DNA of 64,000 bases, from assembly GCF_030272615.1 (NCBI RefSeq), contig NC_081406.1:247435218-247499217 (forward strand). Reading direction: 5' to 3'. The stretch's first letter is position 1. Each line of letters starts with the position of its first letter. Origin of the DNA: Cryptomeria japonica. Its lineage: Eukaryota; Streptophyta; Pinopsida; Cupressales; Cupressaceae. Both the position numbers and the translations under genes were made by a program. Positions 11,879 to 23,868 of the stretch are shown piece by piece. The notes beneath the pieces were generated by a model. The model did not search any database. It saw nothing but the letters and a program-made list of their open reading frames with translations, and was not told where the DNA came from.

Positions 11879-11890
11879 TGGTATCAGAGC
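11879..11890 (+). other. Primer-binding site of element C
   Basis: TGGTATCAGAGC, two bases after the LTR end; initiator-Met tRNA type. Confidence 0.9.
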
Positions 11891-11939
11891 TTTGTTTCCT
11901 TGGAGAAGAGCTTAACTTCTTGAGGTAGATCCTGACTCG

Positions 11940-12752
11940 ATGGCACATAAACTGACTATTCCTATCTTTGAAGGATCCAACTATAGCTTCTAGAAAGTGA
12001 AGATGAGAGCTTATCTGATCACCTGGGGATAAAACACTTGGAAAAATATGGAAACTAAGTATGTACAACCAACAAATTGTATTACCACTCCTGATGAGAT
12101 TCAAGCCTATGAAGAGAATTAAAAAGCAAGGTATGCTATCTTTAGTGCTTTATCAAAGATTGAATTGACAATGGTTATTTCATTGAATACTACTTATTAG
12201 TTTTGGGAAAAGTTGAGAGATATCTATGAAGGAAATGACAAAGTTAAACTATCAACGAAGTTAACAAATAAGAACATATATGAGAATTTGAAAATGGAAG
12301 AAGAAGAAGATGTAAAAAGCTATTTTCAGAAGGTTGACAATGCAGTAAATAAAATCAGAGAACTTGGTGGCACCTTGATAGATGAAGACATAATTGAGAA
12401 GATTCTAATGCCTCTACCGAAAAGTTATAGAGATAAGATATCCGCTATTGAAGAAACTTATGATTCAAAGAGGTTTACTAGGGAACAACTTTATGGTACT
12501 TTGTTTGTATTTGAGATAAGGAAGTTTGGAAAAGACAAAGCTAAATATGAGTCTATGTTTAAAGATTCTAAGGAAGATCCAAAAGATGAAAAAGGATGAG
12601 ATGAAAGTGAACTTTGTAAGAAAATTGAAGAAGAGAACCAACAAATACAAAGGTATGTTACCTCTTAAATGCTTTAGATGTGGAAAGATTGGTCATATAG
12701 CTACTAGATGTCCAAAAAAAGGATCAAGACAAAAGTTTAGAGAAAGTAAATG
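11940..12752 (+). pseudogene. Copia gag of element C with one zinc knuckle
   Basis: The frame begins MAHKLTIPIFEGSNYSF at 11940 and after several stops continues as an open stretch 12213-12599 (RDIYEGNDKVKLSTKLTNKN, EEDVKSYFQKVDNAVNKIRE, LMPLPKSYRDKISAI). This matches the UBN2-type gag of plant Copia elements. After a frameshift the knuckle CFRCGKIGHIATRC lies at about 12669-12710. The product would form the virus-like particle and bind the element RNA. At least four stops and a frameshift make it dead. Confidence 0.85.
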
Positions 12753-12925
12753 AAATTTTAATAAGAGAGCCTATTATGTCAAAGGTGATGCTGGTATTTT
12801 AGATGATGAATCAGAGTATGAAGATGGTGATTGTTTATTTTTTGGTAGAAAAGGATGTACCTAAGGTTGATATTCTTAAGACTATTTCTATTGCCTTACA
12901 TGCTACAAGAGATATAAATTCAAAT

Positions 12926-13240
12926 GGTTGATTAATAGTGGATGCTCAAATCATATGACTGTGAGAAAAGTAAGTTTATAAAGCTTGAAAAGTATGGTGG
13001 AGGTTCTTTTAGGTTTGGAGATGATCAGACAACACAAATTATGGGAATTGGTTCTATTTATTTTGATGGAAAACATTATACTGACAATGTTTACTATGTG
13101 AAGGGTTTGCATCATAATCTCTTCAGTGTTGGAAAAATGTGTGAAAATGGTTACAATGTTGTTTTTCAGGATGATAGTTGTGAGATCCAGAATTGTGATT
13201 GCAGTTGGGAAAAGGACTAGCAAAAACATGTATTATCTCA
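12926..13240 (+). pseudogene. Copia protease remnant of element C
   Basis: The reading WLINSGCSNHMT near 12926 matches the protease active-site region (normally DSGCSNHMT, here NSG, so the catalytic Asp is lost). It continues with RFGDDQTTQIMGIGSIYFDG, NVYYVKGLHHNLFSVGKMC and ENGYNVVFQDDSCEIQN. The usual end of this domain leads into integrase. Confidence 0.8.
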
Positions 13241-14115
13241 TATCAATGATAGATGTCTCTGGCATTAGAGAATGTGTCATATCAACTTTGATAATCTGGT
13301 AAAGATTAGTTCATCAAGTGCAGTGAGAGATTTACCTAGGTTGACCAAACCAGATAATAATATCTGCAGAGAATGTCAAGTTGGAAAGAAAACAAAAGGA
13401 ACATCTGTCCATTAGATTGTTGGACCTAGTGCACATAGACCTTTGTGGTCCTACTAGAATAAGGAGTATATAAGGTGAGAAGAATTTCATGTTGTTGATT
13501 GATGATTATTGTAGAATGTCATGAGTTTCATTTTTGAGAGAGAAGTCAGAAGCATTAGACAAATTTAAGATATTCAAGCCTAGAGTTGAAAATGAAGCTG
13601 ATAGAAAGATTAAGTGTTTGAGGTATGATAGATGAGGTGAATTTACTTTTGATGAGTTTAACAACTTTTGTGAGAAACATGATATTAGAAGACAATTGTT
13701 TACCCCTAGGACACCACAATAGAATGGTGTAGTGGAAAGGATGAGTCAAACTATACAAGAGGCATCCAAAATAATTATCAAAGGAGAATAACTACCAGAA
13801 GTCTATTGGAGAGAACAAATTCACACAATAGTTTACACTCTTAACAAAATTCTTTACTAGGAAAGACATGGAAATACATCATATGAACTATGGCATGATA
13901 GAACTTTTTGAGTGAAATATTTCAAGGTATTTGGAAACAGGTGTTATATCCAAAGAGATGAGGATAATCTTGGAAAATTCGACAACACAATAGATGAAGG
14001 CACATTCCTAGGATATTCTAGAAGGACCAAGGCATACCGATGTTACAACAAAAGGTTGAACAAGATTGTTGAAAGTGAAAATGTGAATGTTGATGAAGGC
14101 ATTTCTAACGACTGA
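13240..14115 (+). pseudogene. Copia integrase remnant of element C
   Basis: The zinc-binding part reads LWH.RMCHINFDNLVKISSS and, after it, CRECQVGKKTKG (H-H-C-C pattern). The core follows with HIDLCGPTR-like and MLLIDDYCRM-like segments, KCLRYDR.GEFT and TPRTPQ.NGVVERM. The C-terminal part is open at 13912-14115 (KYFKVFGNRCYIQRDEDNLG, FLGYSRRTKAYRCYNKRL). Many TAG/TGA stops interrupt it. Confidence 0.85.
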
Positions 14116-15021
14116 CAAATTGACATGACATGAATCTGGTGCAGTCACGATGAGAAGGAACCTCAATGAGATCTATATAGATCGTGCAACGAGAGTAAAA
14201 CACAACGAAAGAAAGACAAGATGATGGAGGAAATGTAGAATTGATTGATTATATCATGAAAAATTGTTTACAATCTACTGACAACATGCAGGCTACAAGA
14301 TTCGGCTCATTGGCTGGTTACAAACATACTCAATTACAGTCGTCATGAACACGAGACCACTTATCTTCTAGATAGATCCTCCTGGTTCCAAAAAATTATT
14401 ACTGAAAGCTAGATTACATTGATTTATATGGTCTAGATGGATCCAGGTTGGCCCAAGGAGAATCAAACAATGATGAACATGATGAAACATGTAAAACCAC
14501 CAAGTCGGCCTCCGCCAATGAGAATCCTTTGGAAAATCCATAGGAAGAAGTGTGGATCAAAAGGTAGGTTGGCCACATGCCAGGGAATGTTGGAACAACA
14601 AAATAAGGCTCCACAAGCAATGGAAAGGATCCACAAGGATTTCCAATAGAAGGATAGGTCCAGGCGGTTCCGGAGCTCTAAGCCAAAAAATTGTCTCAAA
14701 ATCCAGAATCGATAACTTGCCAGAAAAAGATCCAAACATTCCGCGGTTCAGGAATAAGGTAGATGATTATGTCCTTGACCAAAATCTAGCTCTACAAGAT
14801 CCGGTGAGAAAATGCAACAAAATGCAGAAAGAAATTCTGAAACTACAAAGTAGGAATCAAACTGAGAAGAAATGGTTTTTGGTTGATGCAAGATGGCCAA
14901 GAACCATGGATGCTCCTGCATCAGAATATGATGAATTGACTGAGAGAAAAAGGGAAGATGGAACCAGAGAAGAAGCAAAAGTAAAGGAAACTTGTGATGC
15001 TCCAGTATCTACATCTAAAAC
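14116..15021 (+). other. Unassigned segment in the integrase-RT linker of element C
   Basis: Sister element E has about 400 bp of linker here, element C about 900. The last part (about 14880-15021, reading PASEYDELTERKREDGTREE) looks like the acidic linker that precedes SKTPRHVHKN after the solo LTR. The part from about 14160 to 14880 resembles nothing else in the window, and I could not find clear terminal repeats or a target duplication. Confidence 0.4.
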
Positions 15022-16095
15022 TGTTGGTATTTTGGATATGTTGATATGATTTTGTCATTGATGTCAACACTTGTTAACGCTTGTCAACACTTGAGAACAC
15101 TTGGAGATATTTGATTATGTTCACCAACATGTTCAGTGACTTATGCACAGTCACCAGTGTTTGGTTAACCGACAGGATTATATTGTTCACCGACACTGAG
15201 GATGATATGTTATCATATGGAGATTACTTGGTTATGTCGAAGACATTGTTTGGACACTTGGTCTTGGTGATTTGATTATTGATCTAATCGGGTTTGCATA
15301 TTTGCTGTTACCGACAAATAGGTCCAGGATATGCAGCAACAGGCTTATCTATTCCAGATCAGCACGACACGTCATGAAGATGATTTATTATTATTGTAAA
15401 TGCATTGAGCCGACATCATGCATCGCATATTGATTCATTTGTAATTGATTTTATTGTAATATATTTTAGTGAGCCGACCTACCCATTTGGTCTTACGTTT
15501 TGGTATATATGTAAGATCTCATTTATGAGATTATGTAGAAGAGTGAGAAAAAGGATTGTAATAAGGTATATGCGAATATAAGCAGAGCTATACACATAGA
15601 CATCATTCAAGATTGAAGGAAGGTTTGAAGAAGGCAAATCAAAGCTTAACCAGTACTGAATCCAGCATATGAAGATGCTATTTTGAGCAGTACATTATCA
15701 TTGGATTTAACCATCCAATTGTAGTCACTGTGACTCCCATTTTGTGATTGAGTTGTGAGCTCTAGGCAGTTGGCCTTTTTGCATGTGCAGATTCCATTTG
15801 TACACACATACTATCTGCAGTAGTATCATCTGATTATGGGTAAGGTTTCCCACCGTGGTTTTTCCCCTTATAGGGTTTCCACGTACAAATAACTGTGTTA
15901 TGTGTTGTGTATGTTATTTGTGTTTCTGTTTCATGCATTAAACTTTACCGGTATTGCAATTACTGTTAAACTATCTACCGACATTAAAGTTTAGTTTACC
16001 GGTATTAAGCATTAAGTTTGTTTAAGTTAAGTTTGGTTTGTTTTTATTGGATAGCTGATTCAGCCCCCCCTCTCAGTTGCCTCTGAGACCTAACA
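15022..16095 (+). mobile_element. Solo LTR H (1074 bp) inserted in element C
   Basis: Begins tgttggtattttgg, ends gagacctaaca, with perfect 5-bp target duplications aaaac at 15017-15021 and 16096-16100. No internal region is present, so it arose by LTR-LTR recombination. The start of a second copy of this LTR family lies at 63190. Removing H restores the element C reading across the junction (STSK then TPRHVHKN). Confidence 0.9.
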
Positions 16096-16100
16096 AAAAC

Positions 16101-17690
16101 CCCAAGACATGTTCATAAGAATCAATCAATGGATCATATTATTAGAGATAAAAACAAAGGAATCATCACAAGAAGCAAAGTAGCTTAAGGACAAGTTATG
16201 TTATGTTTATTGTTGGAGATTGAATTGAAAATAGTAGAAGAAGATTGCAATGATCAAAATTTGGATAAAGGCAAAGAGATAAGAACTGGATCAGGTTGAG
16301 AAGAATCAGACATGGGAACTAGTTCACAGAATGATAGATAAGAATGTAATTGGAACAAAAGGGGTATTCTGAAATAAGTTAGATGAGGATGGAAATGTTG
16401 TGAGGAATAAGGCATGGTTGGTTCTCAAAGCTTACACTGAGGTCGAAGGCATTGACTTTGAGGAGACATATTTCCTAGTTGCTTGGATGGAGGCAATCCA
16501 GATGTTTCTTGCTTTTGCAGCTTTTGAGGATTTCAAGTTTTATTAGATGGATGTGAACTCAATATTTTTGAATGGAGAACTAAAAGAAGAAGTTTAAATT
16601 GAACAAACAAAAGGGTTTAAGCTAAACAATGATTCAAATATTGTTTATAGATTAAAGAAGGCCTTGTATGGATTGAAACAAGGTCCTATAGCTTGGTATG
16701 GAAAGCTAGACAAGTATTTGATTGATTGAGGTTTTCAAAAGGGATCCGTTGATAGCAATTTATACTTCAACATTGACTCTGGTAAAATCTTAATTTTTGT
16801 AGTTTATGTTGATGACATAATTTTTGGAGGAAATGAAGGCATGTGTAGAAGGAATTTAAGATGTCCATGATTGGTGAGTTGAATTTCTTTCTTGGTTTGC
16901 AAGTAAATCAGAATGACCAAGGAATTTTCATTTCTTAGTCTAAATACATTAAGGATCTATTGAAGCAGTTTGGGTTGGAGAATTCCAAACCAATGTGTAC
17001 ACCTATGACCACGATATACAAGTTAACTAAAGATGATAATTCCCTTAAAGCAGATGTAAGTCAATAGAGATCAATGATTGGAGGATTGTTATATTTGACT
17101 ACTACCAGAGTAGATATCATGTATGCAATTTTTGTTTGGTAGCTATATTTTAGCAAAAATTGAAAGAATCACACGTTGCAGCAATAAAAATAATTTTGCT
17201 TGTGGTATCCTAGAAATTCAAATTTCACTTTGACAACTTATACAGATGCAGACTGGACCAGAAGTGTTGATGGCAGGAAAAGTACAAGTGGCGGAGCATT
17301 CTTTCTTGGCTCCTGGTTGGTTGCTTGGTCAAGTAAGAAGCAAGATTTTGTGTCTTTGTCTACAATTGAAGTATAATATACCGCAACATCTTCACGTTTC
17401 ACACAAATATTGTGGATGAACTTAAATTTCAAGGATATCAATGTAATTTTCAATGAACCCATCTCTATTATGTGTGATAACACCAATGCAATAAAAATTT
17501 CTAAGAATCCAGTACAACATTCTAGAACAAAGCATATATCCATTCGGTATCACTTCTTGAGGGAAAAGGTGTTGGATAATTAAGTAAAGCTTGAGAATGT
17601 ACCTACAAAATAGAATATTGTAGATATCTTCATGAAGATGCCATGTAAAGATACTTTGACTATCTCTGAAAGAAGTTAGGGGTATTACCC
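16101..17690 (+). pseudogene. Copia RT-RNase H remnant of element C
   Basis: The linker reads HIIRDKNKGIITRSK, then RT begins with NQTWELV-like sequence near 16305. FVVYVDDIIFGG near 16795 keeps the YVDD site. RNase H reads YTDADWTRSVDGRKSTSGGA near 17240, SLSTIEVEY and HSRTKHISIRYHFLREKV near 17520. Stops and an out-of-frame gap near 16840 break it. The C-terminal end runs to about 17690. Confidence 0.88.
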
Positions 17691-17759
17691 CTTCCTAATT
17701 TGAACTGATGTACATTTGGCTATGCATTGGTCTAGATATCTGTTTGCATATTTTTATCT

Positions 17760-17969
17760 AGACTGATGCTTGGGTGCTTCCTCTTAGGGGGAGAAGGAGT
17801 GAGATTAATAGGGGGAGTTATGCTCGCTTTTGTCCTTGATGTCAAAGGGGGAGAGATGCAGAAAGATGTATTGGTTTGCAGTGATATACATAATTGCTAA
17901 TATGATGATGCAAAGAAAGTTATGTGTTTGTTGTTGATGGATGTTGCTATCAATGAAAAAGAGGGAGAT
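17760..17969 (+). other. Polypurine-tract cluster of element C
   Basis: Several G-rich purine runs occur between RNase H and the 3' LTR: cttagggggagaagg (about 17785), atagggggag (about 17809), aaagggggagagatg (about 17843) and aaaaagagggagat, which directly abuts the LTR at 17970. Confidence 0.7.
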
Positions 17970-18905
17970 TGTTGCAAATTTAATATTTATGGATGTCATT
18001 GATGTCAACATATGAGTTGGTGTCTAAAATTTGTGTTCTCGAAATCTTTGGTGCTCCACAAGATGTGTTATAGTTGATATTATGTTTGTGCGTATTGATG
18101 GTGATCTAGATTTCTCTATTCACCGGATATGGTGATCAATTATATTTATGAGTATCTTGATTTTATTCTTACTTTTTTTTGCATTGGGTAGTGCTATTCT
18201 GGGTCTATATTAGGTCCAAAATTAGAGGATAAGTATCAACATTTGTGTAGCATATGAGTTGTGTTTTGGATCTGGGATTTGTGATGGATGTAACATGTTG
18301 ATCTATGATATGTATTGTGGTATGTTCTACTTCTCATTCCTTCCCACCACTAGAATTTTTAGTGTTGACTTATTTTTAAATCTTTGTCTTGTCCAACTTA
18401 GAAGATTATGTTTCCCAGAGACAATACATATAAGATGATGAATTGAATGATGAAGATATGCAAGATATGCGAGATTGAAAAGGAAATATTTGATTGTTGA
18501 TGATATGCAAAGTGTGTTGTTGTTGAGGCATCGGAAACAAATCCGGTATTGCAAATTGTGTTATAGTGGTAGATTTTCTTTTTCTTTCTTTCTTCCTTTA
18601 GTAGTGAGCCTTTTCTCAGTAGTGAGCCGACCTATAATGAGCATTCTGGCAGTGAGCCGCCATTTGTAAAAATCACCTTAACGTGTGTTATATATTGAGA
18701 ACTAATATTATCCATGGTTTTTCTCTTCTTGGGCTTTCCCTGTCATACTTGGTGTTCATTGTGTGATCGGTTGTGTGTATGTATTTTCCTGTTATATCTT
18801 CTTTAATTAATTATGATGGTTATGATAGATGTGTAAAAGTATTGAAAGAAAGATTTAAGTTGTCAACTGATTCACGTCCCCTCTCTATTTCCTAGATATT
18901 TAACA
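17970..18905 (+). repeat. 3' LTR of element C (936 bp)
   Basis: Begins tgttgcaaatttaatat and ends agatatttaaca. It aligns with 10972-11876 throughout but with many substitutions and a small insertion near 18040, so the element is old. Confidence 0.9.
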
Positions 18906-19510
18906 AAGTATTTCTCTTACTTACTTGTTGCTCAACCAGTGACTTACCTTTATCGTCCTTGGTGGATTTATTGGACTCTACTACTTTTGTCAGAGATGGA
19001 TCCTCTTGGTGATTCGTGTTGGACTAGGAAAATTCATTGGATTCGAGTCTTGCATCCTTTTTGTTTTCCAAAGGCTTCTTCACATCCATCATCTTATTAG
19101 ACTTACTTGAATTGGGTTTACCCTCTTGTTTCTTTACTTTCTGTAGATCTAACTTTAGAGATGTTACTTCTTGTTTTAGCTTCTTGCACTCTTCTGATTT
19201 GTATTTCACCATTTTGTTCAAATACTCCTTGGTTTTCTCATTGTCTTCACTTTTGACTTTGAGATTTGTGATAGTGCTCTTTGCTTGCTTAATCTCTTCA
19301 CTGACTTCTTATGCCTTATTTTAAACTTTTGGATTTTCCATCTTAGCTTCTCAATGCATTCATTTGCTAGCTTGATATTTTCTTTTAGATTTTTGTTTTC
19401 ATATTCTATTGCCTCAAGCTCCTCAATATCATTCCTTAGGTCTTCGCTTAAGTCCATAAGTTCAACTTTCTGGATCTCCTTCGAGTGGTTAAACACTTCT
19501 AAAGGACTTG
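18906..19510 (-). pseudogene. Coiled-coil half of the element B gag-like ORF
   Basis: Starting near 19457 (MDLSEDLRNDIEELEAIEYE) the minus strand codes for long Glu/Lys/Leu heptad-like segments: NKNLKENIKLANECIEKL and later EECKKLKQEVTSLKLDLQKV near 19180. A stop and frame change fall near 19218. The same design, a coiled coil starting right after the primer-binding site, occurs in A2. It continues into the knuckles at 10550-10971 once element C is removed. Confidence 0.65.
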
Positions 19511-19522
19511 GCTCTAATACCA
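19511..19522 (-). other. Primer-binding site of element B
   Basis: Minus strand TGGTATTAGAGC, one mismatch from the initiator-Met tRNA type, two bases from the 5' LTR. Confidence 0.8.
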
Positions 19523-19524
19523 AT

Positions 19525-20451
19525 TGTTGAATATCTAGAACACTGAAAGAGGAGGGGTGAATCAATATTCCCTTAAGCTTATTAAAAATTCTAACTAACC
19601 AATCACATAACATAATTTAAATGTAGTAAAGGAAATTAGCACAAAACACTTAACACCAGATTTATACATGGAAAACCTAATATGGGAAAAATCATGGAGA
19701 TAGTGATCTCTCAAGCGTAGAGTAATATTTAATCAATTACACAGTACAAGGGGTGGCTCACTACTAGTGGGGAGGCTCACTGCTTAGAGGGATCACTGCC
19801 CAAATAAAAAAAAGGCTCATTGTTGGATGATAGGCTTATAGCCGAAGTACAAAAATTGAATTGCTAGAGTTGCATCTAACATATGCATGAATTAAAGTTT
19901 TGTTGAAGTACACAAACTACTTTTGTATCCACTGTACATACATCACATAACAACATTCACATCCACAAATTTTTTCACATATACAATATGTATACAATAG
20001 CTATTTTTCAACAACTATATCTCTATGTTGCAAAACTGATGGTTATATATATCTGCACTAAATATGTTGTTAAGTCAGCTCAACCAGAGAAGGGATGACA
20101 TCGAAATGTACACACACGCTACTGCAAAAATGTCTTCATAAGATGTCAAATTCAATATTGATTCCAAAATACCTTGCAGAATATGCCTCCAATATATCTG
20201 GATAGGACTGAATCCAAATTCAACTTGTAGTTTATGCCTTCATCATATCTAGATGGGACCGGACCCAAAATGCTTTCCAGTGAAGTAGATATTGGAACTC
20301 AAAACTGCATGAAGTAAGCATAGATACATTGAATAATAAAGGAGAAAAAGAAATGGACCAATAACATATATTGAAGCAAACTACCAGACCAAACCAAAAC
20401 ATACATGTCAGACCAAACTACATCAATGACATCAATGAAAACATGCCAACA
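19525..20451 (-). repeat. 5' LTR of element B (927 bp)
   Basis: Plus strand starts tgttgaatatctagaac and ends aacatgccaaca. Partner of 5699-6515. Confidence 0.88.
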
Positions 20452-21750
20452 AACTCATCTTAAGAAGAACAATAAAAATGGGTTTTTAATAGGCTCACAA
20501 AACCTTCAATAAGCTCCTTTCTCTTCCAAATTTTGTACCTCAATAGGAGAGGAAGGAAAGAAGACTACAAAATAAGCCTCACTAACAATCTTATAGCCAA
20601 GATGTTGAGAAAAGGTAGCAACAACCCCCTTGTAGCAACACTATACCTCTCCCACACAAACACTCTCCACCTCAATAGAAGTACCCACTTCCATAAGATA
20701 GGTAAGAGAGAAAGCTAGCTGATGAAGAACCAAACCCTCAACCCATCCCATAAGGAAGGTCTCCACCTCCATAGGAGAACATTATAGGAGACTCATGAGA
20801 GGAGATCACGATAAAAACAATGTAGGCCATTAATTGAGACTTGAAAATATCAAAACAAAGAGCCTTCTGAACATCAACAAAAACATACTTCTCTTCCATA
20901 ATAGCAAAAGAGACCCTTAACTAAAAACACCAAAAAGCCCCAAAAATAGTTCCAAAACACTCAAGGATAACAAGCTCAAGCTGCAAACTAAAGGAAGAAA
21001 AGGGTAAAGAGGAAAAAATCCATGAAAAATCCATACTCATCTAGGTCCAAATCCAAAACCACAAAGAGCTACCCAAAACCAAAAAAAGGGTTGTCTAGAT
21101 CATTCTTAGAGACAACCTTGAAGAACAGGGAAAAACCATGAACAACTAGCATAAGGATACAAAACTCATAGAAGAACAAATTTATATTATAGACAAAGAG
21201 AAAGAGGCCAAACATAAGGGAGGATGATTTCCCCAATTCAAGAGGAACCAACATTTGATCCTTCCAACGTAGCCTGCAACCTGAAAGGAGACACAAAGCC
21301 AAAAACCATGACTCTAACCAATTGTAAAGAGAGCACCAAACCAACCACAAATTGTTGCTAACACAACACAAGGGAAGCCACTAAGAGAGCAACCCCTAAT
21401 GATACCCACAAAATCCACAATAACCCAACACACATTAAAAAGCAGCAACATAACCACTGAAGGGGAAGACAAAGTAGGTGACAAGGAATCCACCTCCAAA
21501 AAAGATAAATCCCCATAGAAAAAAATATAGGGGTTTGAACAATATCACAAAAACCCTTAAACCACCAAACATATATGACTGAAAGGCAAAAGAACCACAT
21601 AAGGGAAAAAAACCCCCACCATGACTGCTCAAGCACTCCATGAGTGACTAGATCCTCCTCAAAATCCTCATCTTGGTCATCTTCTACAACCCCAACTCTA
21701 TCTCCATTTGAAAATATTCCTCTACTCCCATTCCCACTTGTCTCCATGTA
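20452..21750. other. Unassigned old sequence right of element B
   Basis: Probably the continuation of the sequence at 5505-5698 that B interrupted. The minus strand has open stretches (about 21771-21069) that read as an acidic start (EDDQDEDFEEDLVTHGVLEQ) followed by very hydrophobic Leu/Cys/Phe/Trp-rich segments. I recognise no domain; the hydrophobic reading may be chance. Confidence 0.35.
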
Positions 21751-22345
21751 GGTCTCTACTCCCGTTCCCAAGATTATTTTTCACATGATTGATTTTGTTA
21801 ATATTTATCGTGTTATTCCATATACTCTTAGAGGACTTGTCTAAAGAGCATTGCATCACCATCATTATCAATCTTAAGGCATAATATTTTCATTTTAACA
21901 TCTTATTTATCATTTATCTTCTGCCCTACTAGGGGTAAGATCTCTTTGACATCATCATTAAAATAAATTTGTAAGTACATTTTTTCTAATCAAACATCCA
22001 CATGCATAATAACAAAATATTACTCCATTACCTAAATGTTACTCATTTAGGTCTCTACTCCCATTCCCAAGATTATTTAATCATGATTGACTTTGTTATG
22101 ATTTATCATGTTATTGCATATACTCTTGGAGGACTTGTCTAAAGATAATTGAATCACCATCATTATCAATCCTAAGGGATAATCTTGTCAATTAAACATC
22201 CTATTTATCATTTAGCCTCTTCCCTACTAGGGGTAAGATCTCATTTACATCATCGTTAAAATAAATTTGTAAATACATTTTTTCCAGTCAAACATCCACA
22301 TGCATGGTAAAAAAAATACTACTTCATTCTCTAAATATTACTAAA
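21751..22345. repeat. 299-bp tandem duplication
   Basis: The block starting ggtctctactccc occurs at 21751 and 22050. Both copies run through ccctactaggggtaagatct and aacatccacatgcat. They differ at perhaps one base in ten, so the event is fairly old. Confidence 0.85.
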
Positions 22346-22646
22346 TTTATTGTTACCTAAACTAAATTATACCCTAACCCTAAACCAAATTGAACTCTAA
22401 GTTAAACTTCAAAAAAAAGTAAATCCATGTAATAAATGTAATTGAATATTGCACAAAATTGATCTTTAATACTATCAAAAAACCATAATAGAATCTAATC
22501 CATTACACATTTTTAAACTAATAGAATCTAATCCATCATGATGAATGTTATTTACATTGAGTTTAGACTGTTTGGCTTTCAAAAATCTACTCGCATCTTT
22601 GATCATAGATATGGTTTATTTACAATCAATTACTTGAGGTTAAATA
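22346..22646. repeat. Telomere-like degenerate repeat, CCCTAA orientation, left flank of element D
   Basis: Reads ataccctaaccctaaacc followed by AT-rich sequence up to the D insertion site. The same kind of repeat, in TTAGGG orientation, resumes right of D at 43710. No gene seen. Confidence 0.5.
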
Positions 22647-23868
22647 TGTTAGACAATTCAAATAATTGGAGGACAACTAAGAGGGGGGGGGGGTGAATTA
22701 GTTGTCATAGATTACCAGAACTATTAGCAATTGAAACTTTAATACTGGAACCCAAAATATTAATACCAGAATAGCAGTTAAACCAATTAATCATAAACAA
22801 TAATCATAGAATAAATACCATCCACATGACACCAAGATTTGTACGTGGAAAACTCAGTAAAGGGGAAAACCACGGTGGGAAGCCTACCCATCATTAGATA
22901 ATACTTCTGCAATAAGTATGTGAATTAATATTGAGGGGCCTGCACTTGTAGGAAGGTCAATGACTTAGAGCACAATGCTCATCACATAAGGAGCCTCACT
23001 GACTACATAGAAATCTAGACTACAATCCGAAGAAGTGTTGAACTGCAAAAGATAACATCTCCGATGCCTGAGTACAGTTCCAGTTAAGCTCAATACCAGA
23101 GGACTAAATCCTCTTACATAAACCTAGTTTGATCTCCAATGATCAACCAACTCCTCTACCTGAATGATATTACATTATTCGCACATTACATTCCTTGACC
23201 ATGACCTTTAACATAACCATGATGACCTACAATGAGATCTTACACCTATATATACAAACCCTCGACCATAAACAATCAGGTCGGCCACTAGATAATAAAC
23301 CAATTACATAATTACAAACCATGTTAGCCTAAAACCAAACAAATAATATCCAACATATAAGACATCCCGGAAATACACCGAGAGGTCCAATCCACATGTT
23401 ACATTAAAGTCGGTCCATAACCTAGATTAACCGGGACCCAATATAGGTCCACACACTACAATAATGATCTCCATCCACCAAGTCTCAAACATGATCATCA
23501 AAAGCATCCCGAAACTCCACCAGAAGCTGCACCAACACCACTTATGCAATTCATCAAAGATCTTCATCAAAATCTTTACCGATGAAACCCTCACCGGAAC
23601 CAGAAACCAAGCTTCTAAGCAAGCATGATAGCATCCGATCACCAAACCAAAACCAACTGACCAAATATGAGAATGAGTATCATGAACAAGACAATTCCAT
23701 CACCAAACTATACCAGAGCCTACCAGATCATGTCAGATCCAAAACAACCAGAATCCACTCAACCTACCAGGACCAGAAGGGTGTCGGTAAAGCATCCAAA
23801 TAGCTAGTGTTGGCATCAATGACAAAACACCAATGCAACACATAATCAATTCCACCAAATGGCCAACA
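22647..23868 (-). repeat. 3' LTR of element D (1222 bp)
   Basis: Starts tgttagacaattc, ends caaatggccaaca, next to the polypurine tract. A G-run of ten at 22682-22691 lies near the inner LTR start. On the minus strand, tatatata near 23249-23257 is a TATA candidate. Confidence 0.9.

Larger units (their letters stand above)
10972..18905 (+). mobile_element. Element C: Ty1/Copia retrotransposon nested in element B
   Basis: LTRs at 10972-11876 and 17970-18905 both start tgttgcaaat and end tttaaca. Flanks aggta (10967-10971) and aagta (18906-18910) match at 4 of 5 bases. A perfect TGGTATCAGAGC primer-binding site follows the 5' LTR. Gag, protease, integrase, RT and RNase H remnants lie in Copia order, all carrying many stops. 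It contains a solo LTR (H) and an unexplained segment at 14116-15021. Confidence 0.9.
5699..20451 (-). mobile_element. Element B: non-autonomous Copia-type LTR element, hosting element C
   Basis: Two LTRs of one family flank it: 5699-6515 (3') and 19525-20451 (5'). Flanks are aactt (5694-5698) and aactc (20452-20456), a 4 of 5 target duplication. Order on the minus strand: LTR, primer-binding site, coiled-coil plus zinc-knuckle ORF, unknown second ORF, polypurine tract, LTR. No protease, integrase or RT motif is present. Without the nested C it is about 6.8 kb. A2 at the left of the window has the same gene order. Confidence 0.8.

Noticed and set aside
21069-21771. A multi-pass membrane protein gene
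   Set aside because: The hydrophobic reading comes from T-rich codons in overlapping frames, and no homologous domain or start context is recognised.
22682-22691. G-run at LTR starts as an assembly error
   Set aside because: Runs of G occur at the same place in LTRs of A2, D and E (for example 27482, 27692, 41319), so they belong to the family.
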